Shown here in pieces: positions 9,007 to 17,845 of a stretch of DNA of 64,000 nt. A program made the position numbers and the translations under genes. Under the pieces are notes generated by a model. That model worked only from the letters and a program-made list of their open reading frames with translations, had not been told where the DNA came from and made no database searches. The stretch is taken from the NCBI GenBank assembly GCA_020402865.1, contig JADBYT010000006.1, forward strand, positions 62,001 to 126,000. Reading direction: 5' to 3'. The DNA comes from Bacteroidota bacterium. Lineage in GTDB: Bacteria; Bacteroidota; Bacteroidia; Palsa-965. Each line of letters opens with the position of its first letter. Position 1 is the first letter of the stretch.

Positions 9007-12000
9007 TTATTCGCGCCACTCGGGGAACGACACAAAAAATGTGGTGCCTTTGTCTTTTGCGGTTTCAAACCAGATTTTGCCGCCGCAGTGCTCCACAATG
9101 TTTTTCACCATGGCCAGACCAAGCCCCATGCCGGCTGTTTTGGTGGTGAAATTGGGCACAAATATTTTGTCAATCACCTCGTCGGCAATGCCCGTGCCGT
9201 TGTCGGCAAAAGCAAGCTGGTAGCGCGTGCCGGTGTCTGAAATTTCGCGGGTAAGCAATACGTTGATTTTGCCCTGCCTTTCTTCCGGAATGGCCTGCAC
9301 CGCATTTTTGAGCAGGTTGTTAAACACGCGCACAAGCTGCTCTTTATCGGCAGCTACCGGGGCTTCGGAAATTGAGCCGGCATCGAAGTTTATTTCTACG
9401 CCTTCGCTTGTTTCGCGGAAAAGCTCAACGGTGTTTTGTGCCATTTGCAGCAAATCCATGCGTTCGCTGATCACCTTTGGCATTTTGGCGAAATCAGAAA
9501 ATGCGTTGGCGATGGATGCAAGCGTATCAATCTGCTCGATGATGGTTTTCGACATGCGCTCAATTTTCTCGTCAATGCCGGGCGCTTTGTCTTTGTAGGC
9601 GCGCTCAAGCAGCTGAATGCTCAGGCGCATGGGGGTGAGCGGGTTTTTGATTTCGTGTGCTACCTGCTTGGCCATTTCGCGCCACGCACTTTCGCGTTCA
9701 GATTGCGCCAGCTTTTCGGCACTCAACGCAAGCTCGGTAATCATGCGGTTGTATTCAAACACCAGACTGCCGATTTCGTCGGAATTCTGCCACGTAATCG
9801 GGTCGTTGGTTTTGCCAAGTTTTACCTGACGCATTTTTTCCTGTATCAGCCGCAGCGGATGTGTGAGGTAGTTGGATACAAAAATGGCCGCCAGCACAGA
9901 GAGTGCAAACAAAAACACGTAAATATTGATGAGCGCCACAAGAAACTGAGAAATTTCCTTTTCAAGCGCACTCTGCCGCGCAAAATACGGGAAGTTGAGG
10001 TACGCCTCCAGTTTACCTTCCTTGTTGCGCACCGGCAAATAGGCCGAAAGATAATCGAGATTGCCAATGTGCTCATCGTGAATAAATTCTGAAACACCTT
10101 TCACACTCAGCTCCAGAAACGCCTCCGGATTCATCTTGCGCGACACAAGTCCTTCATCAAACAATTTCTGCCGCGATGAGGCATATAAATCACCCTTCAG
10201 ATCATACATATTCACATCTGTCCCGAAAACAGTGGAAATATCATTGAGCAGATAATTTGCAAAAGCCGGATTGAGTGAATAATTTTTCTCCTTCAGATAC
10301 GCCTCAATTTCCAGTCGCGCCGAATGCGTTTTGTCGCTGATAATTTCCTGATTTTTGGTTTGATACTGGTTGCGGATAAACACAATTGAACCTACACCAA
10401 ACAATCCGAGCGACGTAAGAATAATGAGCACAAATACAAGCTGTATGCGCGATTTGAACGAGAGATTGGAAAAAGTAAATCCAACCGTAAACAATTGCCG
10501 CAAGGCAAACAGCACAATCAGCAGCAGGCTGAAAATGGTAAACAAATAGGAGAATGTGGTTAAGCGCCCCAGCCAGCCAATGAGGGGTTTGCTGAGAATA
10601 ACCAATGTTTGCGCATCAGAGCGATATACCAGATGATTCCAACCGTCGTGTTTGATAAACTCGGAAGGCTTGCGTGTATTGAGTTCCCCGGGATGCAGGT
10701 TGAAGGTGTATTTGCCCGAATGATTGAGCAGCTCGTTGTTTTTGTATTTGGCGTAGGAATAGTTGATGAGTTTTTTGTTAATGCCGAGTTCACGGTCGAG
10801 GAGAAGTTCGGGGAAGCCGATTTCCTGCACCATGAGTTTCGATTCGAGTTCGATGAAAAGCTGCCCCTGCCCCAGCGGCTTTTTCTCGCCCGGAAATTGC
10901 AGCATAATTAATCCTGCATAACTGGTTCGGCCCGAATTGAGGTTGAGGTAATGAAGCTGCTCACTCATTGTAGGGCTTCCCTTTTCGGCAACGAGTTCTT
11001 CAGCCAGCGTAAGGCTTTCGGTCCACGGCGATTCTGAACGGTGCAGGGGCGAACAGAGTGTATCGTAATAGGTTACGCTGAGGTTGTATTTGTTGTCCCA
11101 GAAGCCGTTGAAATAATTCTGGCGGATGTATCGGTCAAATACATTCCAGTCGGGCTGCTGCTGCTGCGCCATTGCAATAAGCACGGTATCGGTGCTGAGG
11201 CGTGGCTGGAGTTCGAAGAAAAGTTGCTCGGCCACCGGATCCTGTTCGGCGGCAAGTTTTTCAGCGAGAAGCAGGCGTGTGTCGTGTTCTTTATAGCGGC
11301 TTTCACGAATGAGCAGATGGGTGGACACGAGCGAGAAGAAAAAGAGCAGCACCACAATCATTACAAATGAATAGGGCTGATTGTGTTTGCTGAGCATGAG
11401 CAGCAGCAGAATGCCGTATGGCCAGCTCATCACCAGAATATCGGCCACGCCAAGCAGGTGCATCACGGCAATGTGTACGCATATAGCTGCAACCAAAAAC
11501 AACCAGCGATGCAGTGTGCGGGTAATGAACCGGTGAAGCCAGCTGTTGAGCCAGTTGGCCAGCACGAAAAACGTACCAAGCAGAAACGTGAGCAGCAGCA
11601 GTGAAATATAACTGAAGCGGTTAAGCGAGAAAAAATCGTTGAGGTTGAATGAAATGTCTGAGTTCTGCACAAGGCCGCTCACCATAGTATTAATCATCAT
11701 TCCCGCGCTGCCCAGCGCCAGCAAGGCCAGTAAACTTAGTGCGGCTCGCAGCGGGTAGCGTCGTGGCAGCGGCCAGGTATGCGGCGGCAAACGGCGTGTT
11801 ACATACCGGGCCAGATACAGGAGCAGCAACGCATTAATAAAGAAATCGCCAAGCGAGGGCAGCCAGAACGAATCGGCATTGCCGTAGTGAACCGGACTAA
11901 ACATCGGCAGTTCGTCGAACAATGCGGGTATGTGCAGCAGCATACACAGCACACGCAAACCTGTTACCACGGCCACAAACAGCAGTGTGGTGTAAACCGT

Positions 12001-12756
12001 GCCGATGCTCCTTGACAGTGCTTCACATTCGCGACGGATAAAAAGTATAAGCAGCACAAACCCGCATATATACAGCAATACGGCCAGCCAGTCGCGCCAG
12101 CCCAAACCGGCTGAGGCCGATACTGATTTGGTGGTGAGCGTGAGCAGGTAATTACCTTCCTTGTCGCTGATGCTGTTTATGGCGTTGGGCGTGCCGCTCT
12201 GGATATCAGCTTCGCCGGGCAGCGAAAATGAAGGATGAAATTCGTTTTGCAGGTATTCGTTCTGGTACGGATAAGCGTACTTGATAAGTATTAGTCCGAT
12301 ATAAATGCGCCCTGTATTGTCGTTGCGCTTACGTACCTCGAACCAGCCGTTTTTCAAACGCGCCAGCCGGTCGTCGAGGCATACTTCCTTCATGTAATTT
12401 TCAACGGCAACGGAGTTTTCCGACCAGAACTTGAGCGTGTCCTGTTCATAAATCAGGTACACGAAGCCTTGTTTGCGGGCCGTTTCAATGAGGTCTGATG
12501 GCTGTTGCCGGAAAATATCGGCGTATGATTTGCCTGTGGCAAACTGTTCGAACCGTGCAAGCTGCTGTTCAATTAAGGTTTCCCGCTTATGGAGCGTTTG
12601 CGTAAACCGTGCGGTATGCAGGCCCAGCGGGTTGTTTCCGGCCCCTGCACTGCTGCCCGATTCCTGGATGAGCCAGCCCGGCAGCATACACAGCAGCGTG
12701 GCTGCAAGCAGACTAAACCGGTGTTTCAGTAAGGCAGGGAGAGAAAAACGGGCCAT
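9007..12756 (-). CDS. Very large membrane sensor histidine kinase, NtrY-like
   Basis: A 1249-residue protein from the ATG at 12756 (MARFSLPALLKHRF). An N-terminal membrane anchor precedes an extracytoplasmic region, a cluster of membrane segments (about 220-480), a second large extracytoplasmic region, another transmembrane pair, a HAMP-like segment (about 945-1000), the phosphoacceptor helix AHEIKNPLTPMRL (His about 1034) and a complete ATPase domain (NNLLKNAVQAI, DNGTGI, GMGLGLAMVKNIV). This is two to three times the usual NtrY length because of the extra sensor and membrane modules. No response regulator lies nearby. It sits between the coiled-coil protein and the secreted hydrolase; a link to envelope or polysaccharide sensing is inference. 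Confidence 0.88.
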   Translation of the reverse strand: MARFSLPALLKHRFSLLAATLLCMLPGWLIQESGSSAGAGNNPLGLHTARFTQTLHKRETLIEQQLARFEQFATGKSYADIFRQQPSDLIETARKQGFVYLIYEQDTLKFWSENSVAVENYMKEVCLDDRLARLKNGWFEVRKRNDNTGRIYIGLILIKYAYPYQNEYLQNEFHPSFSLPGEADIQSGTPNAINSISDKEGNYLLTLTTKSVSASAGLGWRDWLAVLLYICGFVLLILFIRRECEALSRSIGTVYTTLLFVAVVTGLRVLCMLLHIPALFDELPMFSPVHYGNADSFWLPSLGDFFINALLLLYLARYVTRRLPPHTWPLPRRYPLRAALSLLALLALGSAGMMINTMVSGLVQNSDISFNLNDFFSLNRFSYISLLLLTFLLGTFFVLANWLNSWLHRFITRTLHRWLFLVAAICVHIAVMHLLGVADILVMSWPYGILLLLMLSKHNQPYSFVMIVVLLFFFSLVSTHLLIRESRYKEHDTRLLLAEKLAAEQDPVAEQLFFELQPRLSTDTVLIAMAQQQQPDWNVFDRYIRQNYFNGFWDNKYNLSVTYYDTLCSPLHRSESPWTESLTLAEELVAEKGSPTMSEQLHYLNLNSGRTSYAGLIMLQFPGEKKPLGQGQLFIELESKLMVQEIGFPELLLDRELGINKKLINYSYAKYKNNELLNHSGKYTFNLHPGELNTRKPSEFIKHDGWNHLVYRSDAQTLVILSKPLIGWLGRLTTFSYLFTIFSLLLIVLFALRQLFTVGFTFSNLSFKSRIQLVFVLIILTSLGLFGVGSIVFIRNQYQTKNQEIISDKTHSARLEIEAYLKEKNYSLNPAFANYLLNDISTVFGTDVNMYDLKGDLYASSRQKLFDEGLVSRKMNPEAFLELSVKGVSEFIHDEHIGNLDYLSAYLPVRNKEGKLEAYLNFPYFARQSALEKEISQFLVALINIYVFLFALSVLAAIFVSNYLTHPLRLIQEKMRQVKLGKTNDPITWQNSDEIGSLVFEYNRMITELALSAEKLAQSERESAWREMAKQVAHEIKNPLTPMRLSIQLLERAYKDKAPGIDEKIERMSKTIIEQIDTLASIANAFSDFAKMPKVISERMDLLQMAQNTVELFRETSEGVEINFDAGSISEAPVAADKEQLVRVFNNLLKNAVQAIPEERQGKINVLLTREISDTGTRYQLAFADNGTGIADEVIDKIFVPNFTTKTAGMGLGLAMVKNIVEHCGGKIWFETAKDKGTTFFVSFPEWRE

Positions 12757-12833
12757 ATTTTGCCAAGATACAAAGCTGCTGCCAAAGCTGGCAAATACAG
12801 CCGCCACCAGCCGCAAAAATCAGGCCGTAACCG

Positions 12834-13772
12834 CTATTCAAATTTATACCGTGTGCCGCCAATCTTGGCTTTGTCGGAAATGAGTTCCACAATATATTCG
12901 CCGGGAAGAAAGGTATAATCGGCATTCGGTTTGGCACAGTATATCAGTACCGATAAATTTTCATTCTGGTAATCCACCGATTTTTTTGCGGCAAAATAGG
13001 TAGTGCCACCGTTGTAGGAAATACGGTGTTCCGCATCCATTGCCTGTGTCAGCTCCTGCCCGTCGGGTGTAATTATCCGTACATAAATATCCTTCATCCC
13101 CGGTTTGGTGGTGGGGTTGCGTACCAGTTCAAATGTCACTTTAAGCCGGTCAATTTTTGAAGCTTTCGTTACCTGATTTTCTTTTCGTCCCCCACGCTTT
13201 TCGTCCACACCGGCTAATACAATATTGGTTGCCGCAATCCGGGCCGCCTCGTTTAGCCGGCCCTGCAGGTTTTCGGTTTGCCGGGTAAGTTCGCTGGAGC
13301 GGTCGCGTTCCACACTCAGTTCTTCGCGCACCTGTTTGCCTTCAGCACGCAGGCCCTCGTTGAGGCGGGCCATGGAGTCGATGGTGCGCACATAGCCTTG
13401 CATAACACTGCGCAGGGTGCCCATTTCCTTACGGAGTTTGGCAATAACGGCAGCGTTGTTTTTGTTGCGTTCGGCTTCTTTCTTGAGTTCCTCGATCTGC
13501 GCAATTTTATCGTTCAGCTCCTTCTGCAAATTGGCATCGTTGGTTTTCAGGTCTTCAAACTGGCGCGAAAGGTCGTCGAGTTCGTCCTGAAGCTGATCGT
13601 TTTTATCGCCAAGTTCGGTTACAACAACCGTTTGTGTTTGTATCTGGTCCTGCTTCTCCATAAACTTCCAGCCCAGAAAGCCGGAAATGCCGGTGAGCAC
13701 GAAAATGATGCTGAGGTAGGTAATGTGCAACCCCTTGTTGCTTCGGGGTGCTTGCTGTTCAGGCTGTTCCAT
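12834..13772 (-). CDS. Membrane-anchored coiled-coil protein, unknown function
   Basis: A 312-residue protein from the ATG at 13772 (MEQPEQQAPRSNKG). A short cytoplasmic tail and one membrane helix (about 17-36, ITYLSIIFVLTGISGFLGW) lead into a long coiled coil (about 40-170, rich in Glu/Lys/Gln). A C-terminal beta-rich domain (about 190-312) contains LKVTFELVRNPTTKPGMKDI. Bacteroidota genomes have many such anchored coiled-coil proteins without assigned roles. It precedes the sensor kinase by 77 bases in the same direction and is probably its operon partner. The 265-base stretch upstream, to comF, shows no further features. Confidence 0.75.
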   Translation of the reverse strand: MEQPEQQAPRSNKGLHITYLSIIFVLTGISGFLGWKFMEKQDQIQTQTVVVTELGDKNDQLQDELDDLSRQFEDLKTNDANLQKELNDKIAQIEELKKEAERNKNNAAVIAKLRKEMGTLRSVMQGYVRTIDSMARLNEGLRAEGKQVREELSVERDRSSELTRQTENLQGRLNEAARIAATNIVLAGVDEKRGGRKENQVTKASKIDRLKVTFELVRNPTTKPGMKDIYVRIITPDGQELTQAMDAEHRISYNGGTTYFAAKKSVDYQNENLSVLIYCAKPNADYTFLPGEYIVELISDKAKIGGTRYKFE

Positions 13773-14037
13773 ACGATTTCTTCTTCTACTTCGGGAAGGA
13801 TGCAAAAACCATTCCCGCTGCATAATCAAACGTCAGAAAAAACGGCTTATTTCTGTAAGGTTGTAAAAACGACTTGTTGACATCTCGGTATGAATAACCC
13901 TGAAAAAGAGCCTGTTTGCCGTTTTGGCGCTGTTTGCCGGGTTGTTTTGAATGATTACAAAGGTAATAAGCCGCTAAATTTTTACTTTTAAAATTCGGCG
14001 TTACGTCCGAAATAACAGATTAACTGCAAAAAACAGT

Positions 14038-14772
14038 ATGCCGGTTTCACTTTCCTTTCACGCTGCAAAGTCGTTCCTCGGGCAGCTCGGTACTGATTTG
14101 TCGGGGCTATTGTTTCCCAAACTCTGCGCAGGTTGTGCTGATAATTTGCGTGTGGGGGAGCAGGCTATTTGTATGTCATGCCGGCTCGAACTGCCACCGG
14201 CCTATGATTTTGACGAGCCCGCCGAAAATGCGTCAGCGCGGGTGTTCTGGGGGCGTATTCCTTTTCGGGGCGTGGGTGCCGGTTTTGTGTTTAGTGGTAA
14301 AAGCCGGCTGCAGGAAATCATTCACCAGCTCAAATACAATTCGCGGTCCGATGCAGGTGTGGAACTGGGGAAAACAGTAGGGCGTAAGCTGATCGGGGCA
14401 CATCCGTTTTGCACGGCCGAGTGTATAATTCCGGTGCCGCTGCATGAAAAACGGCTGCGCGAACGCGGCTATAATCAGGCGGCTGAGTTCGGGCGCGGAC
14501 TTTCGCAGGTTTTGAATATTCCGCTTCAGGAAAATGTGCTTTTCCGCCTGCAGGCCACGCGCACGCAAACCCGCAAAACACGCGCGCAGCGCTGGGAGAA
14601 TGTGAGCGACGTGTTTGCCGTGCGCAATGAAGCAGAAATAACCGGCCGGCATATTCTGCTGGTTGATGATGTGCTCACCACCGGCGCCACCCTCGAAGCA
14701 GCTGCCAGTCCGCTGCTGGCTATACAAGGAGTCTCCGTAAGCATCGTTACCATTGCCGCCGCGCGCAACTGA
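14038..14772 (+). CDS. comF: ComF family phosphoribosyltransferase-like protein
   Basis: A 244-residue ComF/GntX-type protein. The N-terminal part has a four-Cys putative zinc site (KLCAGC ... ICMSC). The C-terminal part is a type I phosphoribosyltransferase fold with the PRPP loop ILLVDDVLTTGATL near residue 205-218 and the family segment KRLRERGYNQAAEFGR near 140. In bacteria with natural transformation, ComF supports DNA uptake in the cytoplasm. Whether this strain is competent cannot be judged here, as no other competence genes are in the window. The gene stands alone on the plus strand. Confidence 0.9.
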   Translation: MPVSLSFHAAKSFLGQLGTDLSGLLFPKLCAGCADNLRVGEQAICMSCRLELPPAYDFDEPAENASARVFWGRIPFRGVGAGFVFSGKSRLQEIIHQLKYNSRSDAGVELGKTVGRKLIGAHPFCTAECIIPVPLHEKRLRERGYNQAAEFGRGLSQVLNIPLQENVLFRLQATRTQTRKTRAQRWENVSDVFAVRNEAEITGRHILLVDDVLTTGATLEAAASPLLAIQGVSVSIVTIAAARN

Positions 14773-14847
14773 CAGCCGCCAGCTGCACATCGCCAAAAGA
14801 TGCAAAATGCCGCACCGGCCTGCTGTGCATAACCCCGCCAAACTCGT

Positions 14848-14855
14848 TACCTTTG
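14848..14855 (+). promoter_or_regulatory. -7 promoter box TACCTTTG before the fRMsr gene
   Basis: TACCTTTG matches the Bacteroidota -7 consensus TAnnTTTG exactly and ends seven bases before the ATG. Transcription would start only a few bases upstream of the start codon. I see no clear -33 TTTG at the proper distance. Confidence 0.55.
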
Positions 14856-14862
14856 CCCAGCT

Positions 14863-15363
14863 ATGGCCGAAACATTGCTCATTACCGGCACCACACGCCG
14901 CGAAATCTACCACTCGCTGTTGCCGCAGATTGCCGCACTCACCGAAGGCGAAACCGATTTTACTGCCAACCTCGCCAACGTGGCAGGTGCGCTGCGTCAG
15001 GGGCTGGGCTTTTTCTGGGTGGGCTTTTACCTTGTGCGTGGCGGGCAGCTTGTACTTGGCCCTTATCAGGGGCCGGTGGCCTGCACACGCATACAGAAAG
15101 GCAAAGGTGTGTGCGGCACAGCCTGGGCCGAAAACCACACACTGGTAGTGCCTGATGTAGATGCTTTTCCCGGCCATATTGCCTGCAGTTCGGCTTCAAA
15201 ATCAGAAATCGTGGTGCCGTTGCATGATGCGCAGGGCGAAGTAATTGGTGTGCTGGATGTGGACAGCGATACGCTGGCCGATTTTGATGATACGGATGCG
15301 GCTTACCTCGGCGAACTTGCCAAACTCATTACACAACTTTATGTACGTGCGGCACAGGCTTAA
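14863..15363 (+). CDS. msrC: Free methionine-(R)-sulfoxide reductase, GAF domain
   Basis: A 166-residue single-GAF-domain protein of the fRMsr (YebR) family, which reduces free methionine-R-sulfoxide with thioredoxin. Three Cys residues, C74, C84 and C108, have the same spacing (10 and 24) as the catalytic and resolving Cys of the Escherichia coli enzyme (C84, C94, C118). The GAF segments GLGFFWVGFYLV and VIGVLDVDSD are typical. Length is normal. The 3' end overlaps the start of the next gene (15341), which suggests translational coupling without an obvious functional link. Confidence 0.93.
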   Translation: MAETLLITGTTRREIYHSLLPQIAALTEGETDFTANLANVAGALRQGLGFFWVGFYLVRGGQLVLGPYQGPVACTRIQKGKGVCGTAWAENHTLVVPDVDAFPGHIACSSASKSEIVVPLHDAQGEVIGVLDVDSDTLADFDDTDAAYLGELAKLITQLYVRAAQA

Positions 15364-16990
15364 TTTTTTGTGGCTGGCTGCGGTGCTGCTGCTGCTGGCG
15401 CGCTGTGCACAGGTAGTTACGCCAAACGGCGGGGCTAAAGATACACGCCCGCCTGTAGCCGTAAAATACAGCCCCGACAGTGCCGCCGTAAACGCCAATG
15501 CACAGCGTGTGGTTATTGAGTTTAATGAGTATGTGACTCTGAGCAATGTAAACGAACAACTCATTATTTCGCCGCCGCTGGCTAATCCGCCAGAAGTAAG
15601 CATCCGCCGCCGCGAAGTGGTGATTGACTTTAAAGACACACTGCGCCCCAATACAACCTATACACTCAGCTTCGGAAATTCCATCCGTGATATTACCGAA
15701 GGCAATGTACTTGATAATTTCCGCTACGTATTTTCAACCGGTCCTGTGGTTGATTCGCTTCGTATTCGCGGCCGTGTAACGGATGCGTTTACGCTGGCGG
15801 GCGAAAAAGAGGCACTGGTTATTTTATACAACACCGCTGCTGATTCGGCACCCCTGAAAATGCGGCCGTGGTATTTTACCAAAACCCGCGCCGACGGCTC
15901 GTTTGAGCTCACCAACCTGCGCGCGGGCAGCTACAAGGTAGTGGCCATTACGGATAAAAATGCCGATTACCTCTGGCAAAACGCGGCCGGCGAGCGCATT
16001 GCCTACCGCGATTCGCTGCTTACACTCAATGCAAATTGTGATACGCTGCAACTGCGCCTTTTTCAGCAAACCGAATCCAGACAGCGCGTGCGCAACACGG
16101 TACAGGTGGCGCCGGGAAAAGTAATGGTGTACTTTGCCTTCCCTGCAAAAAAACCGGAACTGCGTTTCACAGAACCCCTTTCCCCACAAATCAAACTTTT
16201 CACCGAACGCAACCGAACAGGCGATACACTTACCCTCTGGTTTAGCAGCAACACTACCGATACACTCGGACTCATTGCAGCCGATGGCGGTGAAATATTT
16301 GACACAGCCGAGGTCCGGATTTTTGATCCCAACGATAAACGCTTCCGCCCGCGGGGCGGACAGCCCGATGCGCGTAAACTCATGGTGTATGCCACTGTAA
16401 ACAACAACCAGAAAGCCGATCTGTACTCGCCGCTGGCCGTGCTTACATCAATACCCGTTCGCGAATTCAATGCAGCCGGAATTATCCTTACCCGTGGCCG
16501 CGATACACTCCGCATCAACCCGCAGCTCGACAGCCTTTCACGCAGGCGTATTCAGCTGCTGAGCACGCTGCAGGAAGACTCGGCCTATAAACTCGTGGTG
16601 CTGCCAAACACCGTAACCGACTGGTTTGGTCAGCGGAATAAAGACACCATTACAATCAACTTCCAGCCCCGCACGCCCGACGATTACGGAAACCTCAAAG
16701 TCACCACCCGAAATCTCAAACCCGGAAATTACCTGCTGCAGCTTCTCAACGAAAAAGGACTGGTAGTAAACGAATACACGATTACTTCCGATCAGTCCGT
16801 GTCTTTCGAACATCTGCTGCCGGGACAATATGCGCTGCGTTTGATTACCGACACCAACAAAAACGGCCGCTACGATTCAGGCAATTACACCGAACACCGC
16901 CAGCCCGAAATTGTAAAGCTGTATGGCGGAAATGTAAAGGTCAGAGCTGGCTGGGATCTGGATATCGACTGGAAGATGAAGAAGCAGTAA
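15341..16990 (+). CDS. Surface lipoprotein with N-terminal Big_5 (Ig-like) domain
   Basis: A 549-residue protein from the ATG at 15341, overlapping the previous gene by 23 bases. A hydrophobic leader (FLWLAAVLLLLARC) ends in a Cys at a relaxed lipobox. This is followed by TPNGGAKDTRPP, the hallmark start of a Bacteroidota Big_5 lipoprotein family, and then an SbsA-type Ig-like domain (about 25-130, with FNEYVTL and NTTYTLSFG). Two further beta domains follow (TRADGSFELTNLRAGSYKV; LLPGQYALRLITDTNKNGRYD), the latter resembling carboxypeptidase-regulatory folds. Envelope location is expected; the precise role is unknown in the family. Confidence 0.85.
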   Translation: MYVRHRLNFLWLAAVLLLLARCAQVVTPNGGAKDTRPPVAVKYSPDSAAVNANAQRVVIEFNEYVTLSNVNEQLIISPPLANPPEVSIRRREVVIDFKDTLRPNTTYTLSFGNSIRDITEGNVLDNFRYVFSTGPVVDSLRIRGRVTDAFTLAGEKEALVILYNTAADSAPLKMRPWYFTKTRADGSFELTNLRAGSYKVVAITDKNADYLWQNAAGERIAYRDSLLTLNANCDTLQLRLFQQTESRQRVRNTVQVAPGKVMVYFAFPAKKPELRFTEPLSPQIKLFTERNRTGDTLTLWFSSNTTDTLGLIAADGGEIFDTAEVRIFDPNDKRFRPRGGQPDARKLMVYATVNNNQKADLYSPLAVLTSIPVREFNAAGIILTRGRDTLRINPQLDSLSRRRIQLLSTLQEDSAYKLVVLPNTVTDWFGQRNKDTITINFQPRTPDDYGNLKVTTRNLKPGNYLLQLLNEKGLVVNEYTITSDQSVSFEHLLPGQYALRLITDTNKNGRYDSGNYTEHRQPEIVKLYGGNVKVRAGWDLDIDWKMKKQ

Positions 16991-17015
16991 TTTGCGCTAC
17001 TGAACCTTCGGCAAA

Positions 17016-17843
17016 CTACATCAGTTCAAATTCGTCGGCATCCATTCCGGCTGGGAAATTACTGCGAAACTGTTCGAGATTGTTCAGGTCAAATGTCTGA
17101 CGTACTACCTGAGGAACATTGTATTCATAGTAATGCATGTTTTCGCCTTTGAAATTGAGTAACAATGAACGGCCATCATGCGGTATATTTTTACCATCCC
17201 TACCAATACGGTTTACACCAATTACATAACATTGGTTTTCAATAGCCCTTGCCCGCAATAGTGTTTCCCATTGAAAAGAACGTGCTTCGGGCCAGTTGGC
17301 TACGTATATAAGTATGTCGTAATCGGCAGTGAGGTTGCCTTGTTCGTCTTTTCGGAACCGGTTGCGGCTCCATACCGGGAAGCGCAGGTCGTAGCATACG
17401 AGCGGACAAATTTTGAAGCCGTTAAGTTCGGTAATCAGTTTTTCTGTGCCGGCTGTGTAGTGTTTGTCTTCACCACCCATGCGGAAGAGGTGGCGTTTGT
17501 TGTAGTATTTGACTTGGCCACCGGGCGCCACCCAGAGCAGGCGGTTGTAAAAGAGGTTGTTTTCTTTGATAATGATGCTTCCGGTAATCACTGCATTGTG
17601 TAGTGATGCCTGCTCCTGCATCCATTGTGTGGTAGGCCCGCCGGGCGCCTCGGCCAAACGTTCGGGCGACATGGAAAAACCGGTGCTGAACATTTCGGGC
17701 AGCACGATAAGGTTGGGGCGCATCTCCTCTTCATCGGCTGCCATTTCACGCATAATGGCGCTGAAATGCCTGCGGTTGGCATCAGGATTTTCCCAATGCA
17801 AGGCGGTTTGCACAGCCGCAATATGAAGTTCTCCGGGTTGCAT
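17016..17843 (-). CDS. Omega-amidase, nitrilase superfamily (YafV/Nit2-like)
   Basis: A 275-residue nitrilase-fold amidase from the ATG at 17843 (MQPGELHIAAVQ). The catalytic triad is E50 (LPEMFSTGF), K116 (YYNKRHLFR) and C150 (CPLVCYDLRFPVW). The family hydrolyses alpha-ketoglutaramate and alpha-ketosuccinamate, the products of glutamine or asparagine transamination. The start lies two bases after the stop codon of the upstream aminotransferase, so the two are almost certainly one operon. Together they form the glutamine transaminase/omega-amidase route associated with methionine salvage. Specificity is inferred from family and neighbour. Confidence 0.9.
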   Translation of the reverse strand: MQPGELHIAAVQTALHWENPDANRRHFSAIMREMAADEEEMRPNLIVLPEMFSTGFSMSPERLAEAPGGPTTQWMQEQASLHNAVITGSIIIKENNLFYNRLLWVAPGGQVKYYNKRHLFRMGGEDKHYTAGTEKLITELNGFKICPLVCYDLRFPVWSRNRFRKDEQGNLTADYDILIYVANWPEARSFQWETLLRARAIENQCYVIGVNRIGRDGKNIPHDGRSLLLNFKGENMHYYEYNVPQVVRQTFDLNNLEQFRSNFPAGMDADEFELM

Positions 17844-17845
17844 GT

